Part shown: positions 18,317 to 25,945 of the stretch, piece by piece
How the letters are laid out: each line of letters starts with the position of its first letter
How positions within the stretch are numbered: the first letter of the stretch is position 1
Assembly (NCBI GenBank): GCA_028767165.1
Contig: JARACJ010000002.1
Span: 248,001 to 312,000 of the forward strand
Source: Proteobacteria bacterium DTSAM18
GTDB taxonomy: Bacteria; Myxococcota_A; UBA796; GCA-2862545
DNA length: 64,000 nt
Direction of reading: 5' to 3'
Notes under the pieces: generated by a model
Database searches by the model: none
Told to the model about the DNA's origin: nothing
The model's input: only the letters and a program-made list of their open reading frames with translations
Made by a program: the position numbers and the translations under genes

Positions 18317-18877
18317 TCATGTCCGGGGGTCGTAGGGATAGTTGTCGACGAAGAGCACGACGATGAAGGTCTGCACGGGCACCCTCACCCCATCTTCCTT
18401 GTGGGGACGCCAGCGCCACCGCGAAACGGCATGGGTCGCAGGCTCGTGGAAGATCGAGTGACAGCCCGAGACCGAGGTGTCGTAGGGCACGCCCCTCTCG
18501 TCGAAGCGGACCCGGACCTTGCACCTGGAATTGGTGATGCCCATGCCCCTGACCTCGTCAGGGTACTTCGGCTTCACCCGGCGTCGCACCCGCAGACTCT
18601 TCGGCTTGGCCTTGTGGGGATTCTCTCGGGTGTAGCCGGCCTCGGGCTCGTCCCCCACCGGGGTGTCCGCATCCTCGACGTCGCCGATGGTGTCCTCTGG
18701 GATCGTGTCGGGGGGCGAACCCTGCTCAGACGTCGTGGGCGAGGCCGGGACATCGGCCGCATGGCCGAGTCCCGACATTCCCAGCAGCATGAGCGCGCAG
18801 TGGAATCCGAGGAACAGCTTCCGCCGGATCGTGGCATCGACGCGGTGAGGAACGGGTGTGGAGCGGAACAGAGGCAT
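18317..18877 (-). CDS. Secreted TonB C-terminal-domain protein (no ExbB-contacting TM anchor)
   Basis: 186 residues with a long, signal-peptide-like N terminus ending GHAAD. An acidic linker (about 42-90) leads to a TonB C-terminal domain (about 95-180, RRRVKPKYP ... RWRW ... VVLFV). It shares a C-X19-C pair (CKVRV ... VSGC) with its three neighbours. The predicted cleavable signal replaces the N-terminal anchor that canonical TonB uses to contact ExbB, so it may act as a periplasmic adaptor or competitor (inference). It is the last gene of the tonB-exb cluster. Confidence 0.7.
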   Translation of the reverse strand: MPLFRSTPVPHRVDATIRRKLFLGFHCALMLLGMSGLGHAADVPASPTTSEQGSPPDTIPEDTIGDVEDADTPVGDEPEAGYTRENPHKAKPKSLRVRRRVKPKYPDEVRGMGITNSRCKVRVRFDERGVPYDTSVSGCHSIFHEPATHAVSRWRWRPHKEDGVRVPVQTFIVVLFVDNYPYDPRT

Positions 18878-18916
18878 GAATGGGACTCCCGCGAACGTCT
18901 CGACGGCGGCGTTCGC

Positions 18917-19315
18917 TCAGCGTGGCCGCGACGTGATGGTCAGTGTGTACTGGGTCTTGTAGGAGATGGGCTCTCCATCCCGGACAAGGGGCTCCCAGCG
19001 CCACCGCATGATGGTCCGCGAGGCGGCGTCGTGGAAAATCCAGTAACAATCATCCACCTCGGTGTCCGTCGGGCGACCCTTCTCGTTCACCGACACGAGC
19101 ACCTTGCAGGTGTCCTGCTCGATGCCGGCCCGTTTGGCCTCGTTCGGCCACTGCGGCTTCACCATCTTGCGCAGAACGGGCTTGGGCTTGTTCTCAGGCG
19201 TGGTGGCAGCCTCGGCGGCGGCCGCGCCTTCGGGCGAAGGCTCGGCCTCGGGCTGGCTCGCGTGGGCGGTGCCGGCGAGGAGGAGCGTGGCGAGCGTCAC
19301 GACAGCAGGGCGCAT
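18917..19315 (-). CDS. Small secreted TonB C-terminal-domain protein
   Basis: 132 residues from ATG 19315, with AGGAG about 11 bases upstream. A short signal peptide (MRPAVVTLATLLLAGTAHA) is followed by an Ala/Pro/Glu linker and a TonB-type C-terminal domain (KMVKPQWP ... MRWRWEPL ... YTLTI). The C-X19-C pair is conserved (CKVLV ... VDDC). It is the shortest paralog in the cluster and lacks a permanent membrane anchor if the signal is cleaved. It lies 35 bp downstream of the anchored TonB gene ending at 19351. The partner receptor is unknown. Confidence 0.7.
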   Translation of the reverse strand: MRPAVVTLATLLLAGTAHASQPEAEPSPEGAAAAEAATTPENKPKPVLRKMVKPQWPNEAKRAGIEQDTCKVLVSVNEKGRPTDTEVDDCYWIFHDAASRTIMRWRWEPLVRDGEPISYKTQYTLTITSRPR

Positions 19316-19350
19316 GGAACGGACTCCTGGGAAGGGGAGCCCAATGTGCC

Positions 19351-20103
19351 CTATCTCTCCACGAACTTCACCACGATGTACGTCTGCGCCTTGATCCTCA
19401 CGCCGGCATCCTTGATCGGGTACCAGCGCCACTGGGAGATCGCGCTCTGGGCCGACTCGTGGAACACCCTGGGGCATCCCTCCACCGTGGTGTCGTAGGG
19501 CACGCCCTTCTCGTCGATGTGCACGCGGACCTTGCACTTCTGGGTGCCCATGCCCATCCCCTTGGCCGCAGCCGGGTAGCGGGGCTCCACGCGGCGCTTC
19601 ACCTTGAGCTGGGAGTGGTGCAGGACCTTGGGACCGCCACCGAGCTTGCCGTCGGGCACGCCGTTCGGGTCGCCCCCGACGAGGCCGCCTTGCTTGCCGC
19701 CGTCCACGCCGCCGTCGACCCCTCCCTCCTCGCCGGCGGACCGGGCCTGGCTCGCGACCTTGGGGTCGACCTTGTCCTGCAGCTCCTTCACGTCGTCGGA
19801 CATGTCGTCCGGGTTCGGCTTGTCGTCCGAGCTGTCCTCATCCTCGGAGGCCGCGGACGCGGCGGGCGGGGGAAGCGGCGGGGGCGGCGCGGCCATGTCC
19901 ATCTGCTCCTCCTCGCCGAGGACGGCCTCGATGATGGGGATCTCCTCCAGGGGGACGGCCTCGACCACCGCGGTGGCGGTGGCGGCGGCGAGCAGGAGGA
20001 ACGCGAGGCCGCCCAGCGCCGACAGCCCCAGCGCGATGCCCGCCGATGTGGCGGTCCGTTGGGCTGCGTCCGGGTCGATGTGGGTACCGACGGTGTCGAA
20101 CAT
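19351..20103 (-). CDS. TonB-like energy transducer, anchored (second copy)
   Basis: 250 residues: a cytoplasmic N terminus (MFDTVGTHIDPDAAQRTATS), one membrane segment (about 22-46), a Pro-rich/acidic periplasmic spacer, and Gly-Asp-Val repeats (GGVDGGVDGGKQGGLVGG). A TonB C-terminal domain (RRVEPRYPAAAKGMGMG ... QWRWYPIKDAG) completes it, with the shared C-X19-C pair. The start ATG 20103 is preceded by AAGGAGG. It is a close paralog of the TonB at 22335, differing mainly in the spacer. It would transmit proton-motive energy from ExbB/ExbD to outer-membrane transporters. Confidence 0.82.
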   Translation of the reverse strand: MFDTVGTHIDPDAAQRTATSAGIALGLSALGGLAFLLLAAATATAVVEAVPLEEIPIIEAVLGEEEQMDMAAPPPPLPPPAASAASEDEDSSDDKPNPDDMSDDVKELQDKVDPKVASQARSAGEEGGVDGGVDGGKQGGLVGGDPNGVPDGKLGGGPKVLHHSQLKVKRRVEPRYPAAAKGMGMGTQKCKVRVHIDEKGVPYDTTVEGCPRVFHESAQSAISQWRWYPIKDAGVRIKAQTYIVVKFVER

Positions 20104-20216
20104 GTCGTGCCTCCTTTCGGTGGGGACACGAGCGTCCCCTGCACAGACAGTTCAACGAGATGGGCCGGCGTGAACTTACACCGGACGGAACGTCGGTTCC
20201 GACCCCAAGAAGCAGG

Positions 20217-20243
20217 ACACCACGCCCGAGTGGGGCGTGGTGT
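20217..20243 (-). terminator. Hairpin between exbD2 and the second tonB
   Basis: An 11-bp stem (ACACCACGCCC with GGGCGTGGTGT) with a 5-base loop sits in the 184-bp gap between the stop of the ExbD/AgmX fusion (20288) and the next tonB start (20103). It has no T-run, so it may be a weak terminator, attenuator or mRNA-stabilising hairpin that lowers expression of the distal TonB paralogs. The ACCACGCCC stem recurs at 18249-18268. Confidence 0.5.
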
Positions 20244-20287
20244 GGTGTCGTCCAGGGACGAAGAAGCGGCCGCTTGGCCCGAGCGAC

Positions 20288-21067
20288 TCAGCCGGGGCTG
20301 AACAGCAAGGGGTAGCGGACACGCGCGGTCTTCTGCTCACCGAGGGGCTGGTACCTCAGACCCTCTGCGGCCGTGTCGACACAGGCCTCGAGCTCGGGGG
20401 ACTCCATGTTGGAGCCCACGATGCGGTGACCCATGATCTCGCCCTGGGGACCGATGTCGACCTCGAGCATGAAGCGACCGGACAGGTCGGGCTGGGTGGA
20501 CAGCTGCGTGAAGTAACAGGACTGCACGAAGCCACCTTGAGCCGTGAACTGCTCGTAGGCCTGCTTCTCGGTGATCTCACCGACGACCGTCGGCGTGCCG
20601 ATGGTGACGCCACGAGGAATCGAGCCAGGAGCGACCGAGGTGGGCTCCAGGGGGCCCTCTTCCTTGACCTTGGCCAGGGCGACCTTGTCGGCGCCGGCCT
20701 CGCGGGCGAGATCCATCGCCATGACGACCTTGTCGAAGAGGATCGACGTGTCGGCATCGATGAAGACGATCTTGTTGGTGAGCGGCTTGAGACGACGGGT
20801 GATCTCGTAGGCCAGGACGTCTTCGCCCATCACGCGCCGGTTCAGGGCGTAGGTGCCATCCTCATACATGGCCAGCACGAGCTGATCGGGCTGGGGCTCC
20901 TGGTTGAGCACGGGCTTGTTCGTGTTGCTCGGAAGCTTCACGCCCATGCTGGAGACCTGGATGGGGATGTTGACCATCATGATGATGAGGACGACGAGGA
21001 CGATGTCGATGAGCGGAGTCATGTTGATCTCCGACATCGTTCCGGACGAACCGAGTTGAGCTCCCAA
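20288..21067 (-). CDS. exbD: ExbD fused to an AgmX/PglI-like C-terminal domain
   Basis: 259 residues. Residues 1-140 are ExbD-like: a cytoplasmic start, NMTPLIDIVLVVLIIMM (the membrane segment with the conserved Asp) and a periplasmic domain ending in VVMAMDLAREAG. Residues about 165-259 form a second domain (QGGFVQSCYFTQL ... LEVDIGPQGEI ... CVDTAAEGLRYQP) of the type found at the end of myxobacterial AgmX/PglI proteins. I chose the TTG start at 21067 because AGGAGG lies six bases ahead of it, while ATG 21037 has only weak signals. It starts one base after the first exbD stop. The fusion probably adds a TonB-like or partner-binding function to the motor. Confidence 0.82.
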   Translation of the reverse strand: MGAQLGSSGTMSEINMTPLIDIVLVVLIIMMVNIPIQVSSMGVKLPSNTNKPVLNQEPQPDQLVLAMYEDGTYALNRRVMGEDVLAYEITRRLKPLTNKIVFIDADTSILFDKVVMAMDLAREAGADKVALAKVKEEGPLEPTSVAPGSIPRGVTIGTPTVVGEITEKQAYEQFTAQGGFVQSCYFTQLSTQPDLSGRFMLEVDIGPQGEIMGHRIVGSNMESPELEACVDTAAEGLRYQPLGEQKTARVRYPLLFSPG

Positions 21068-21068
21068 C

Positions 21069-21482
21069 TTAGCCCTCCTGTTCGGCGGCGATGAGAAGCG
21101 TGGTCATGTTCTGCTCTGCGAGCACATCCATGACCTCGCGAACCGCGCCGTACTCGAGGCCCTTGTCGGCCTTGATCATGATCGAGCGGGCGATGTCGGA
21201 CTTCCGGTACTCTTCATTGATGACATCAATGATGGTGACCTCGTCGACTTCCGTCTGCTCGACCCACCAGGTGCCCTGGGCCGTGACCGACACCACGATG
21301 TGCTGACCGACATCGTTGACGGTGGTGGTCTGCGTGGCCTTGGGCAGGTCGACGTTCATGCCGGACTGCAGCATGGGCGTGATGACCATGAAGACGACCA
21401 GGAGAACGAGGACAACGTCAATCAGCGGCGTGACGTTGATGTCTGCCATGGGTCCGCCGCCGGACCCCATCGAGGCACCCAT
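21069..21482 (-). CDS. exbD: Biopolymer transport protein ExbD
   Basis: 137 residues with one membrane segment containing the proton-channel aspartate (VTPLIDVVLVLLVVFMV) and a compact periplasmic domain. It forms the stator with ExbB and uses the proton gradient to energise TonB. The start ATG 21482 lies one base after the exbB stop; a Gly/Ser/Met-rich stretch precedes the segment, so ATG at the internal MADINVTP is also possible. Length and motif are typical of ExbD/TolR. Confidence 0.9.
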   Translation of the reverse strand: MGASMGSGGGPMADINVTPLIDVVLVLLVVFMVITPMLQSGMNVDLPKATQTTTVNDVGQHIVVSVTAQGTWWVEQTEVDEVTIIDVINEEYRKSDIARSIMIKADKGLEYGAVREVMDVLAEQNMTTLLIAAEQEG

Positions 21483-21483
21483 A

Positions 21484-22272
21484 TTACTTCGAGGCCTCGG
21501 CGGTGATCGGGTCCTGGATCAGCTTCTCGGCCCAGATCATGAAGTCCTGCTCGCCCTCGGCCAGCTCATCGGCGACCTTGTCGGTGCGGGTGTTGAAGTA
21601 GTTGAAGAACCACACGCCGACGACGGCCACACCGATACCCACACCGGTGGTGATGAGTGCCTCGGAGATACCTGCGGAGATCGACGCCAGACCGGAGCCG
21701 GCGGTAGCCATGCCCTGGAAGGCGTTGATGACGCCGAAGGTGGTGCCGAACAGGCCGACGAAGGGAGCGGTGGAGCCGACCGTGGCGAGCACGGGCATGC
21801 CGCGCTTGAGCTTGGCCATCTCGATGCCCATGGCCTTCTCGACGGCGCGGTGGGCGGCGTGGACACCGTGGATGTCCTGGCGCTCCTGCATCTCTGCGAG
21901 ACCGGCGGAGAGGAGGCCGGCCATGTAGGCGCCCTCGTACTCCTCGGACTTGGTCATGGCGAGTGCACCGGAGACGTCGTTGGTGACGAGCTTGGGCACG
22001 ATGTTCTCGACCAGCTGCTTGGACAGCTTGGTGGCCTTGGAGAAGGCGAGGGAACGCTCGATCGCGATGATCAGGGTGGCGACCAGCATGAAGATGAGCA
22101 TGACGATGACGGTACGCGCCAGGAAACCGGAGTGGGCCCAGATCTCCGAAAGGGTGAATCCAACGGCCTCTTCCTCGGCGAACGCGGAAGTCATGGTGGT
22201 CAACAGCAGCATCATGATGACTCGATCCTGTGTCTGTGTTTCGTCACCCGCCTCTCGTGGCTCGGTGGCCAT
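21484..22272 (-). CDS. exbB: Biopolymer transport protein ExbB / MotA-TolQ family
   Basis: 262 residues with three membrane segments. The conserved cytoplasmic-to-TM2 region is LATVGSTAPFVGLFGTTFGVINAFQ and TM3 is EALITTGVGIGVAVVGVWFFN. It assembles with ExbD as the proton-driven stator. The start is uncertain: ATG 22272 is annotated, but ATG 22215 would give MMLLLTTMTSAFAEEE, which looks like a signal sequence as seen in some ExbB proteins. It sits 62 bp after the first tonB. Confidence 0.9.
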   Translation of the reverse strand: MATEPREAGDETQTQDRVIMMLLLTTMTSAFAEEEAVGFTLSEIWAHSGFLARTVIVMLIFMLVATLIIAIERSLAFSKATKLSKQLVENIVPKLVTNDVSGALAMTKSEEYEGAYMAGLLSAGLAEMQERQDIHGVHAAHRAVEKAMGIEMAKLKRGMPVLATVGSTAPFVGLFGTTFGVINAFQGMATAGSGLASISAGISEALITTGVGIGVAVVGVWFFNYFNTRTDKVADELAEGEQDFMIWAEKLIQDPITAEASK

Positions 22273-22334
22273 TCATTGAGGGTGCGGGCACCGACGGCGG
22301 GTTGACTGGTATGCCCGAAAATGGGCGAAACGAT

Positions 22335-23099
22335 TTACTTTTCGATGAACTTGACGACGATGAGGGTCTGCGCGCGGATCTTGGCTCCGGCATCCTTGAT
22401 GGGGTACCAGCGCCACTGCATGATCGCGGACGATGCGGCCTCGTGGAACACCTTGGGGCATCCCTCGACGGTGGTGTTGTAGGGCACGCCCTTCTCGTCG
22501 ATGTACACGCGCACCTTGCATTTCTGCTCGCCCATGCCCATGCCCTTGGCGGCAGCGGGGTAGCGGGGCTCGACGCGGCGCTTCACCTGGAGCTGGGAGT
22601 GGTGGAAGGTCTTGGGGGCGTTGCCGAGCTGTCCGCCGACGACACCGCCTTCGACACCACCGATGACGCCACCGATCACACCGCCCTCGACACCGCCCTC
22701 GACGCCACCTTCGACGCCTGCGGGACGGTCCTGGCTGCGGACCTTCTCCTCCACCTTCTCCTCGAGATCCTGGATGTTCTCCGACATCTCGTCAGGTGTG
22801 GTGGGGGTGGGGTCCTCCTCCTCCTCCTCGGGCTCGTCCTGCGCACCGGGGGCCGGCGGCGGCGGCGGAGGGGGCGGCGGAGGGGGGGCCTCCATCTCGG
22901 GCTCCTCATCGGTGATGACGGCCTCGATGATGTCGAGCTCTTCCGGGATCAGATCCGGGTTGACGGTCTTCACCGTGGCGTAGGTCAAGGCAAGGAAGCC
23001 ACCGACGCCCAGTGCCGTCAGGCCGAGGGTGATCGCCACGGACTTTGCAGTCCGTTGTGCGGCCTCCTCATCGACGTTCTTTCCGACGCTATCGAACAA
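22335..23099 (-). CDS. tonB: TonB-like energy transducer with Gly-Val repeat spacer
   Basis: 254 residues starting at TTG 23099, with GGAG eight bases upstream. The choice is confirmed by alignment of the N terminus (MFDSVGKNVDEEAAQRTAKS) with the ATG-started paralog at 20103. Features in order: cytoplasmic start, membrane segment (about 22-45), poly-proline run of 11, acidic stretch, seven or eight GGV[EIV]-type repeats, then a TonB C-terminal domain with C-X19-C. It is first in the tonB-exbB-exbD-exbD-tonB order. It should couple inner-membrane energy to outer-membrane transport. Confidence 0.87.
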   Translation of the reverse strand: MFDSVGKNVDEEAAQRTAKSVAITLGLTALGVGGFLALTYATVKTVNPDLIPEELDIIEAVITDEEPEMEAPPPPPPPPPPPAPGAQDEPEEEEEDPTPTTPDEMSENIQDLEEKVEEKVRSQDRPAGVEGGVEGGVEGGVIGGVIGGVEGGVVGGQLGNAPKTFHHSQLQVKRRVEPRYPAAAKGMGMGEQKCKVRVYIDEKGVPYNTTVEGCPKVFHEAASSAIMQWRWYPIKDAGAKIRAQTLIVVKFIEK

Positions 23100-23385
23100 C
23101 TTGTGTCTCCACGCTTGGGGACGGATTCCGTGGCACGGGTGTGCCAGCTCAGCCGCTGGAGGGCCAGCTATTCGGCTACCAACCTACACCAGTACGTCGT
23201 GTCGTGCAGCCGGGGTGAGAGCACCCCCGCTACGTAAGGCACGGGAGACGGCCGTGGGGCCGTCGCTGACCGATGTCGACATTCGCCAACAGACTGCGTT
23301 GATCCGTTCATCCCGGAGAAAGGGTTGAGCTTGGACGTGTGAAGGCTAGGTGCCGCCGCACGAGGACGTGTCAGGTTCGAGATCC
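23100..23385. other. Intergenic region upstream of tonB
   Basis: No coding sequence recognised. It must hold the tonB-exb promoter reading leftward. A 7-bp hairpin GACGGCC/GGCCGTC with a GTGG loop lies at 23247-23264. No clear metal-box or Fur-type palindrome was found by eye. Confidence 0.4.
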
Positions 23386-23430
23386 AAAAAAGCCGTCAAA
23401 GGGGTTTCGATGGATCCCGGTGACGGCTTT
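23386..23430 (-). terminator. Rho-independent terminator after xseB
   Basis: Read on the minus strand: AAAGCCGTCA, a 22-base loop region, TGACGGCTTT, then a continued T-run. The 10-bp stem and six T residues lie 12 bp past the xseB stop at 23442. It closes the XPB-partner-xseB operon. Confidence 0.85.
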
Positions 23431-23441
23431 CATGAACTGGA

Positions 23442-23669
23442 TCAAGAGGGGTCTTCGAGCGGTTCCGCAGTGGGTCCGGCAGGACCCTGACTCAGGGCGG
23501 CGACCCTCTGCTCTGCGGCATCGAGCGCTTCGTGGCATCCCTTGGCCAGCTCGACGCCCTCCTCGAACAGCTTCAGGGCCTCGTCGAGCGGCAATTCGCC
23601 GGATTCCAGCTTGCGAACCTTGCTCTCCAGGGACGCGAGGGATTCCTCGAAGGCGGGCTTGGTGCTCAT
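23442..23669 (-). CDS. xseB: Exodeoxyribonuclease VII small subunit
   Basis: 75 residues matching XseB: FEESLASLESKVRKLESGELPLDEALKLFEEGVEL, a helical hairpin, with a short Pro/Ala-rich tail. XseB binds the large subunit XseA to form the single-strand-specific exonuclease VII; xseA is not in this window. The start ATG 23669 has AAGGAG and overlaps the stop of the upstream gene as ATGA. It is often next to isoprenoid genes in proteobacteria, but here it is coupled to an XPB-type helicase pair. Confidence 0.92.
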   Translation of the reverse strand: MSTKPAFEESLASLESKVRKLESGELPLDEALKLFEEGVELAKGCHEALDAAEQRVAALSQGPAGPTAEPLEDPS

Positions 23670-25915
23670 TCGGACTCCTTCAGGCGCAGGCGCTCGATAC
23701 GATCGATCACGAACGTGCGGCGCTCCTTCTCCCCGAGGTCGTAGCCCACCAGCACGGGGGACTCACCCTTGAAGGCGAGGCGGTCGGGCTCGACGAGCAT
23801 GGGAAGGCGCTGACCGTTCTTGGCCAGGTAGACCATCTCCATGGGCGTGCCGTTGACGAGTGCCTGGTTGATGAGGGTGCGGGCCTGGGCCGGGTCGACC
23901 AGAGGCGGGCCCTGCTGGGCCTTGGCCTTCTTCGTGGAGGCGCTGCGGGAGCCGGGGACGGCGCGAAGGCGCGACGGATCCACCAGATCCGCGGAGCGGC
24001 GGGTGGGCTCGCGGGCGTCCTCGCGGGCCTCGATCAGCATCTTCACGAGCTGCTCGCGGGCCTCCACGACATCGGCGCTGCCCGGGTAGGAGCGGATCTC
24101 CTTGGAGGGGGAGAAGCCGGAGTCGGCCAGCACGCGGGCGATCTCGTCCTGCTTGGAGCGATCGACGGCGTACAGGCCCGGGGCGAACCGGTGCAGGACG
24201 TAGGGCTTGACCCGCTTGTTGTTCTCGAAGCGGCGGATCTGGGAGCGGTGCACGGTGAGGACCATCAGATCGTGGAACTCGACGTCGCCACGGTGGCCGA
24301 TCCAGCCCTTGAGGGTGTCCTCGACGTTCTCGGGCAGGCCGAGCTGGCTGTTGTCGCGGAGGAACTGCAGGACGTCGTCGCGGCGCCAACCCGCGTCGAG
24401 GGCCCGCTCGATGGACTCCTCGGTGATCTGGTAGGTGTTGGCGCGGTCGATGCCCTTGAGCTCGGCCAGCTCGCCCATGCGGAACAGCAGGATGGGGGCC
24501 AGGCCGGCCGGCGCCATCATCTTGAAGTCGGGGGTGAGGTAGAACTGGCGGAAGCCGTCGTCGGCCTCGGGCTCGAGCAGCACGCGGGCACGCTCGGTGA
24601 GCCGGTAGAACTTCTCCTGGCCCCACATGCCCATCTCGAGCAGGCCGGTCTGCACCAGACCACTGAAGGAGTAGGTCTCGCGCTCGTGGGAGCGGGTGGA
24701 GCCGTAGGAGCCGGACGCGTAGCGGGTCTGCCAGTCGCGACCGCGCTTCCAGCGACGGTACAGCGCCTGCAGGGGACGCTCGGCGATCCACTCGCCGTCG
24801 GCGCCGTGGATGGCCCACAGGACCCACTCGGCCATCTCGAACCGGCCGTCGAGGGCGCGGAAGATGAGGTCGCGCTGATCCTCGGGCTCGAGCTGCAGCC
24901 ACTCCTCGGTGAGCTCGCGGTTGAGCGAGATGTGGTCGCCGATGAGCTCGACCATGCCGTGCATCATCAGGAAGTCGAGGTGGAACTGGAACAGCTCGGA
25001 GTCCGGGGTCCACAGCTGGGCGAAGAACTCGTCCATCGCCTCCTTGTCGTGGCGGTAGACCTCGTGGCGTTGGGTGAGGCGGACGTTGGTCTGGCTGAAG
25101 TAGGTGGCCAGCGACGTGATGGAGAAGTCCAGCGGCGGGTTGAAGGGCCGGTGGTCGAGGACCCGGATCTCCTCGCTGTCGAAGGTGGGCAGCTTCAGCT
25201 CGTCGCTCACCGCCATCAGCAGGCTGTCGATCAGGGGATCGGGGACGATGTACATCCAGTCGTCGTCCTGCTTGTCGGACGCCATCAGGATGCCCTTGTC
25301 GGCCAGGGCCGCGAGGGACCGCTTCCACTCGCGCTCGGAGCCGCCGTAGGTGCTCATCAGCTCCCGGTGCAGCTCGCCGGCGTGGGCGATGCCGCCCGCC
25401 TGGAGCAGCGCCGCCAGGGCCTGACGATCCTTGTCGTGGGACTGCTTGAGCAGGGCGTCCAGGCGACCGCCCTGGGCCAGGGCACGTGCGGCCAGCTGGA
25501 TCATGCGATCGGGGGAGCCGACCCGCTTGGGCTGTCCGCCGAGGGCCCGGTAGAGGTTGCCCAGCAGGTTGGTGGGCAGCTCGGCCAGCCAGTCGGTGAT
25601 CGACTCGACGTCGACCGCGCTCAGGCGCCGGCGACGGGTGGTCGCGGAGCTCGGGCGATTGCGCTTGGGCCGGCTGTTGCGCTTGCGGTGGGGGTTGCGG
25701 CCCGGCGCGGGGGTGGAGACGGTGGTGTGGGCCACCTCGACCACCTGGCGGCGGCCGAAGCTCTGGCGCTCACCGAGCTCGGGGGCCGCGGGGGTGCTGA
25801 CCTTGGGGGCCGGCTGGGCGCTGCGGCTGCCTCCGCCGCCGCCACTGGAGCGACGACGCCGCCGCTTGCGGCGCTTGGAGGAATCGGAGGAGGGGCTGCC
25901 CTGTTGCTCGCTCAT
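23666..25915 (-). CDS. Helicase-associated protein (Helicase_C_3-like) with WYL-like C-terminal domain
   Basis: 749 residues. A very basic, Gly/Ser-rich start (KRRKRRRRRSS, GGGGGS) is followed by a large helical region with winged-helix-like pieces (ITDWLAELPTNLLGNLYRALGG ... LAALADKGILM). The middle and end (FLRDNSQLGLPENVEDTLKG ... VLHRFAPGLYAVDRSKQDEIARVL) resemble the helicase-associated family found beside bacterial XPB helicases. The last ~70 residues (LINQALVNGTPMEMVYLAKN ... RRTFVIDRIERL) have the shape of a WYL domain, a ligand- or nucleic-acid-sensing module. It follows the helicase gene by 30 bp. It is probably the helicase's DNA-recognition or nuclease-recruiting partner (inference). 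Confidence 0.72.
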   Translation of the reverse strand: MSEQQGSPSSDSSKRRKRRRRRSSGGGGGSRSAQPAPKVSTPAAPELGERQSFGRRQVVEVAHTTVSTPAPGRNPHRKRNSRPKRNRPSSATTRRRRLSAVDVESITDWLAELPTNLLGNLYRALGGQPKRVGSPDRMIQLAARALAQGGRLDALLKQSHDKDRQALAALLQAGGIAHAGELHRELMSTYGGSEREWKRSLAALADKGILMASDKQDDDWMYIVPDPLIDSLLMAVSDELKLPTFDSEEIRVLDHRPFNPPLDFSITSLATYFSQTNVRLTQRHEVYRHDKEAMDEFFAQLWTPDSELFQFHLDFLMMHGMVELIGDHISLNRELTEEWLQLEPEDQRDLIFRALDGRFEMAEWVLWAIHGADGEWIAERPLQALYRRWKRGRDWQTRYASGSYGSTRSHERETYSFSGLVQTGLLEMGMWGQEKFYRLTERARVLLEPEADDGFRQFYLTPDFKMMAPAGLAPILLFRMGELAELKGIDRANTYQITEESIERALDAGWRRDDVLQFLRDNSQLGLPENVEDTLKGWIGHRGDVEFHDLMVLTVHRSQIRRFENNKRVKPYVLHRFAPGLYAVDRSKQDEIARVLADSGFSPSKEIRSYPGSADVVEAREQLVKMLIEAREDAREPTRRSADLVDPSRLRAVPGSRSASTKKAKAQQGPPLVDPAQARTLINQALVNGTPMEMVYLAKNGQRLPMLVEPDRLAFKGESPVLVGYDLGEKERRTFVIDRIERLRLKESE

Positions 25916-25945
25916 GGATCAACTGGCCTCGGATGTGGGTGCGGA

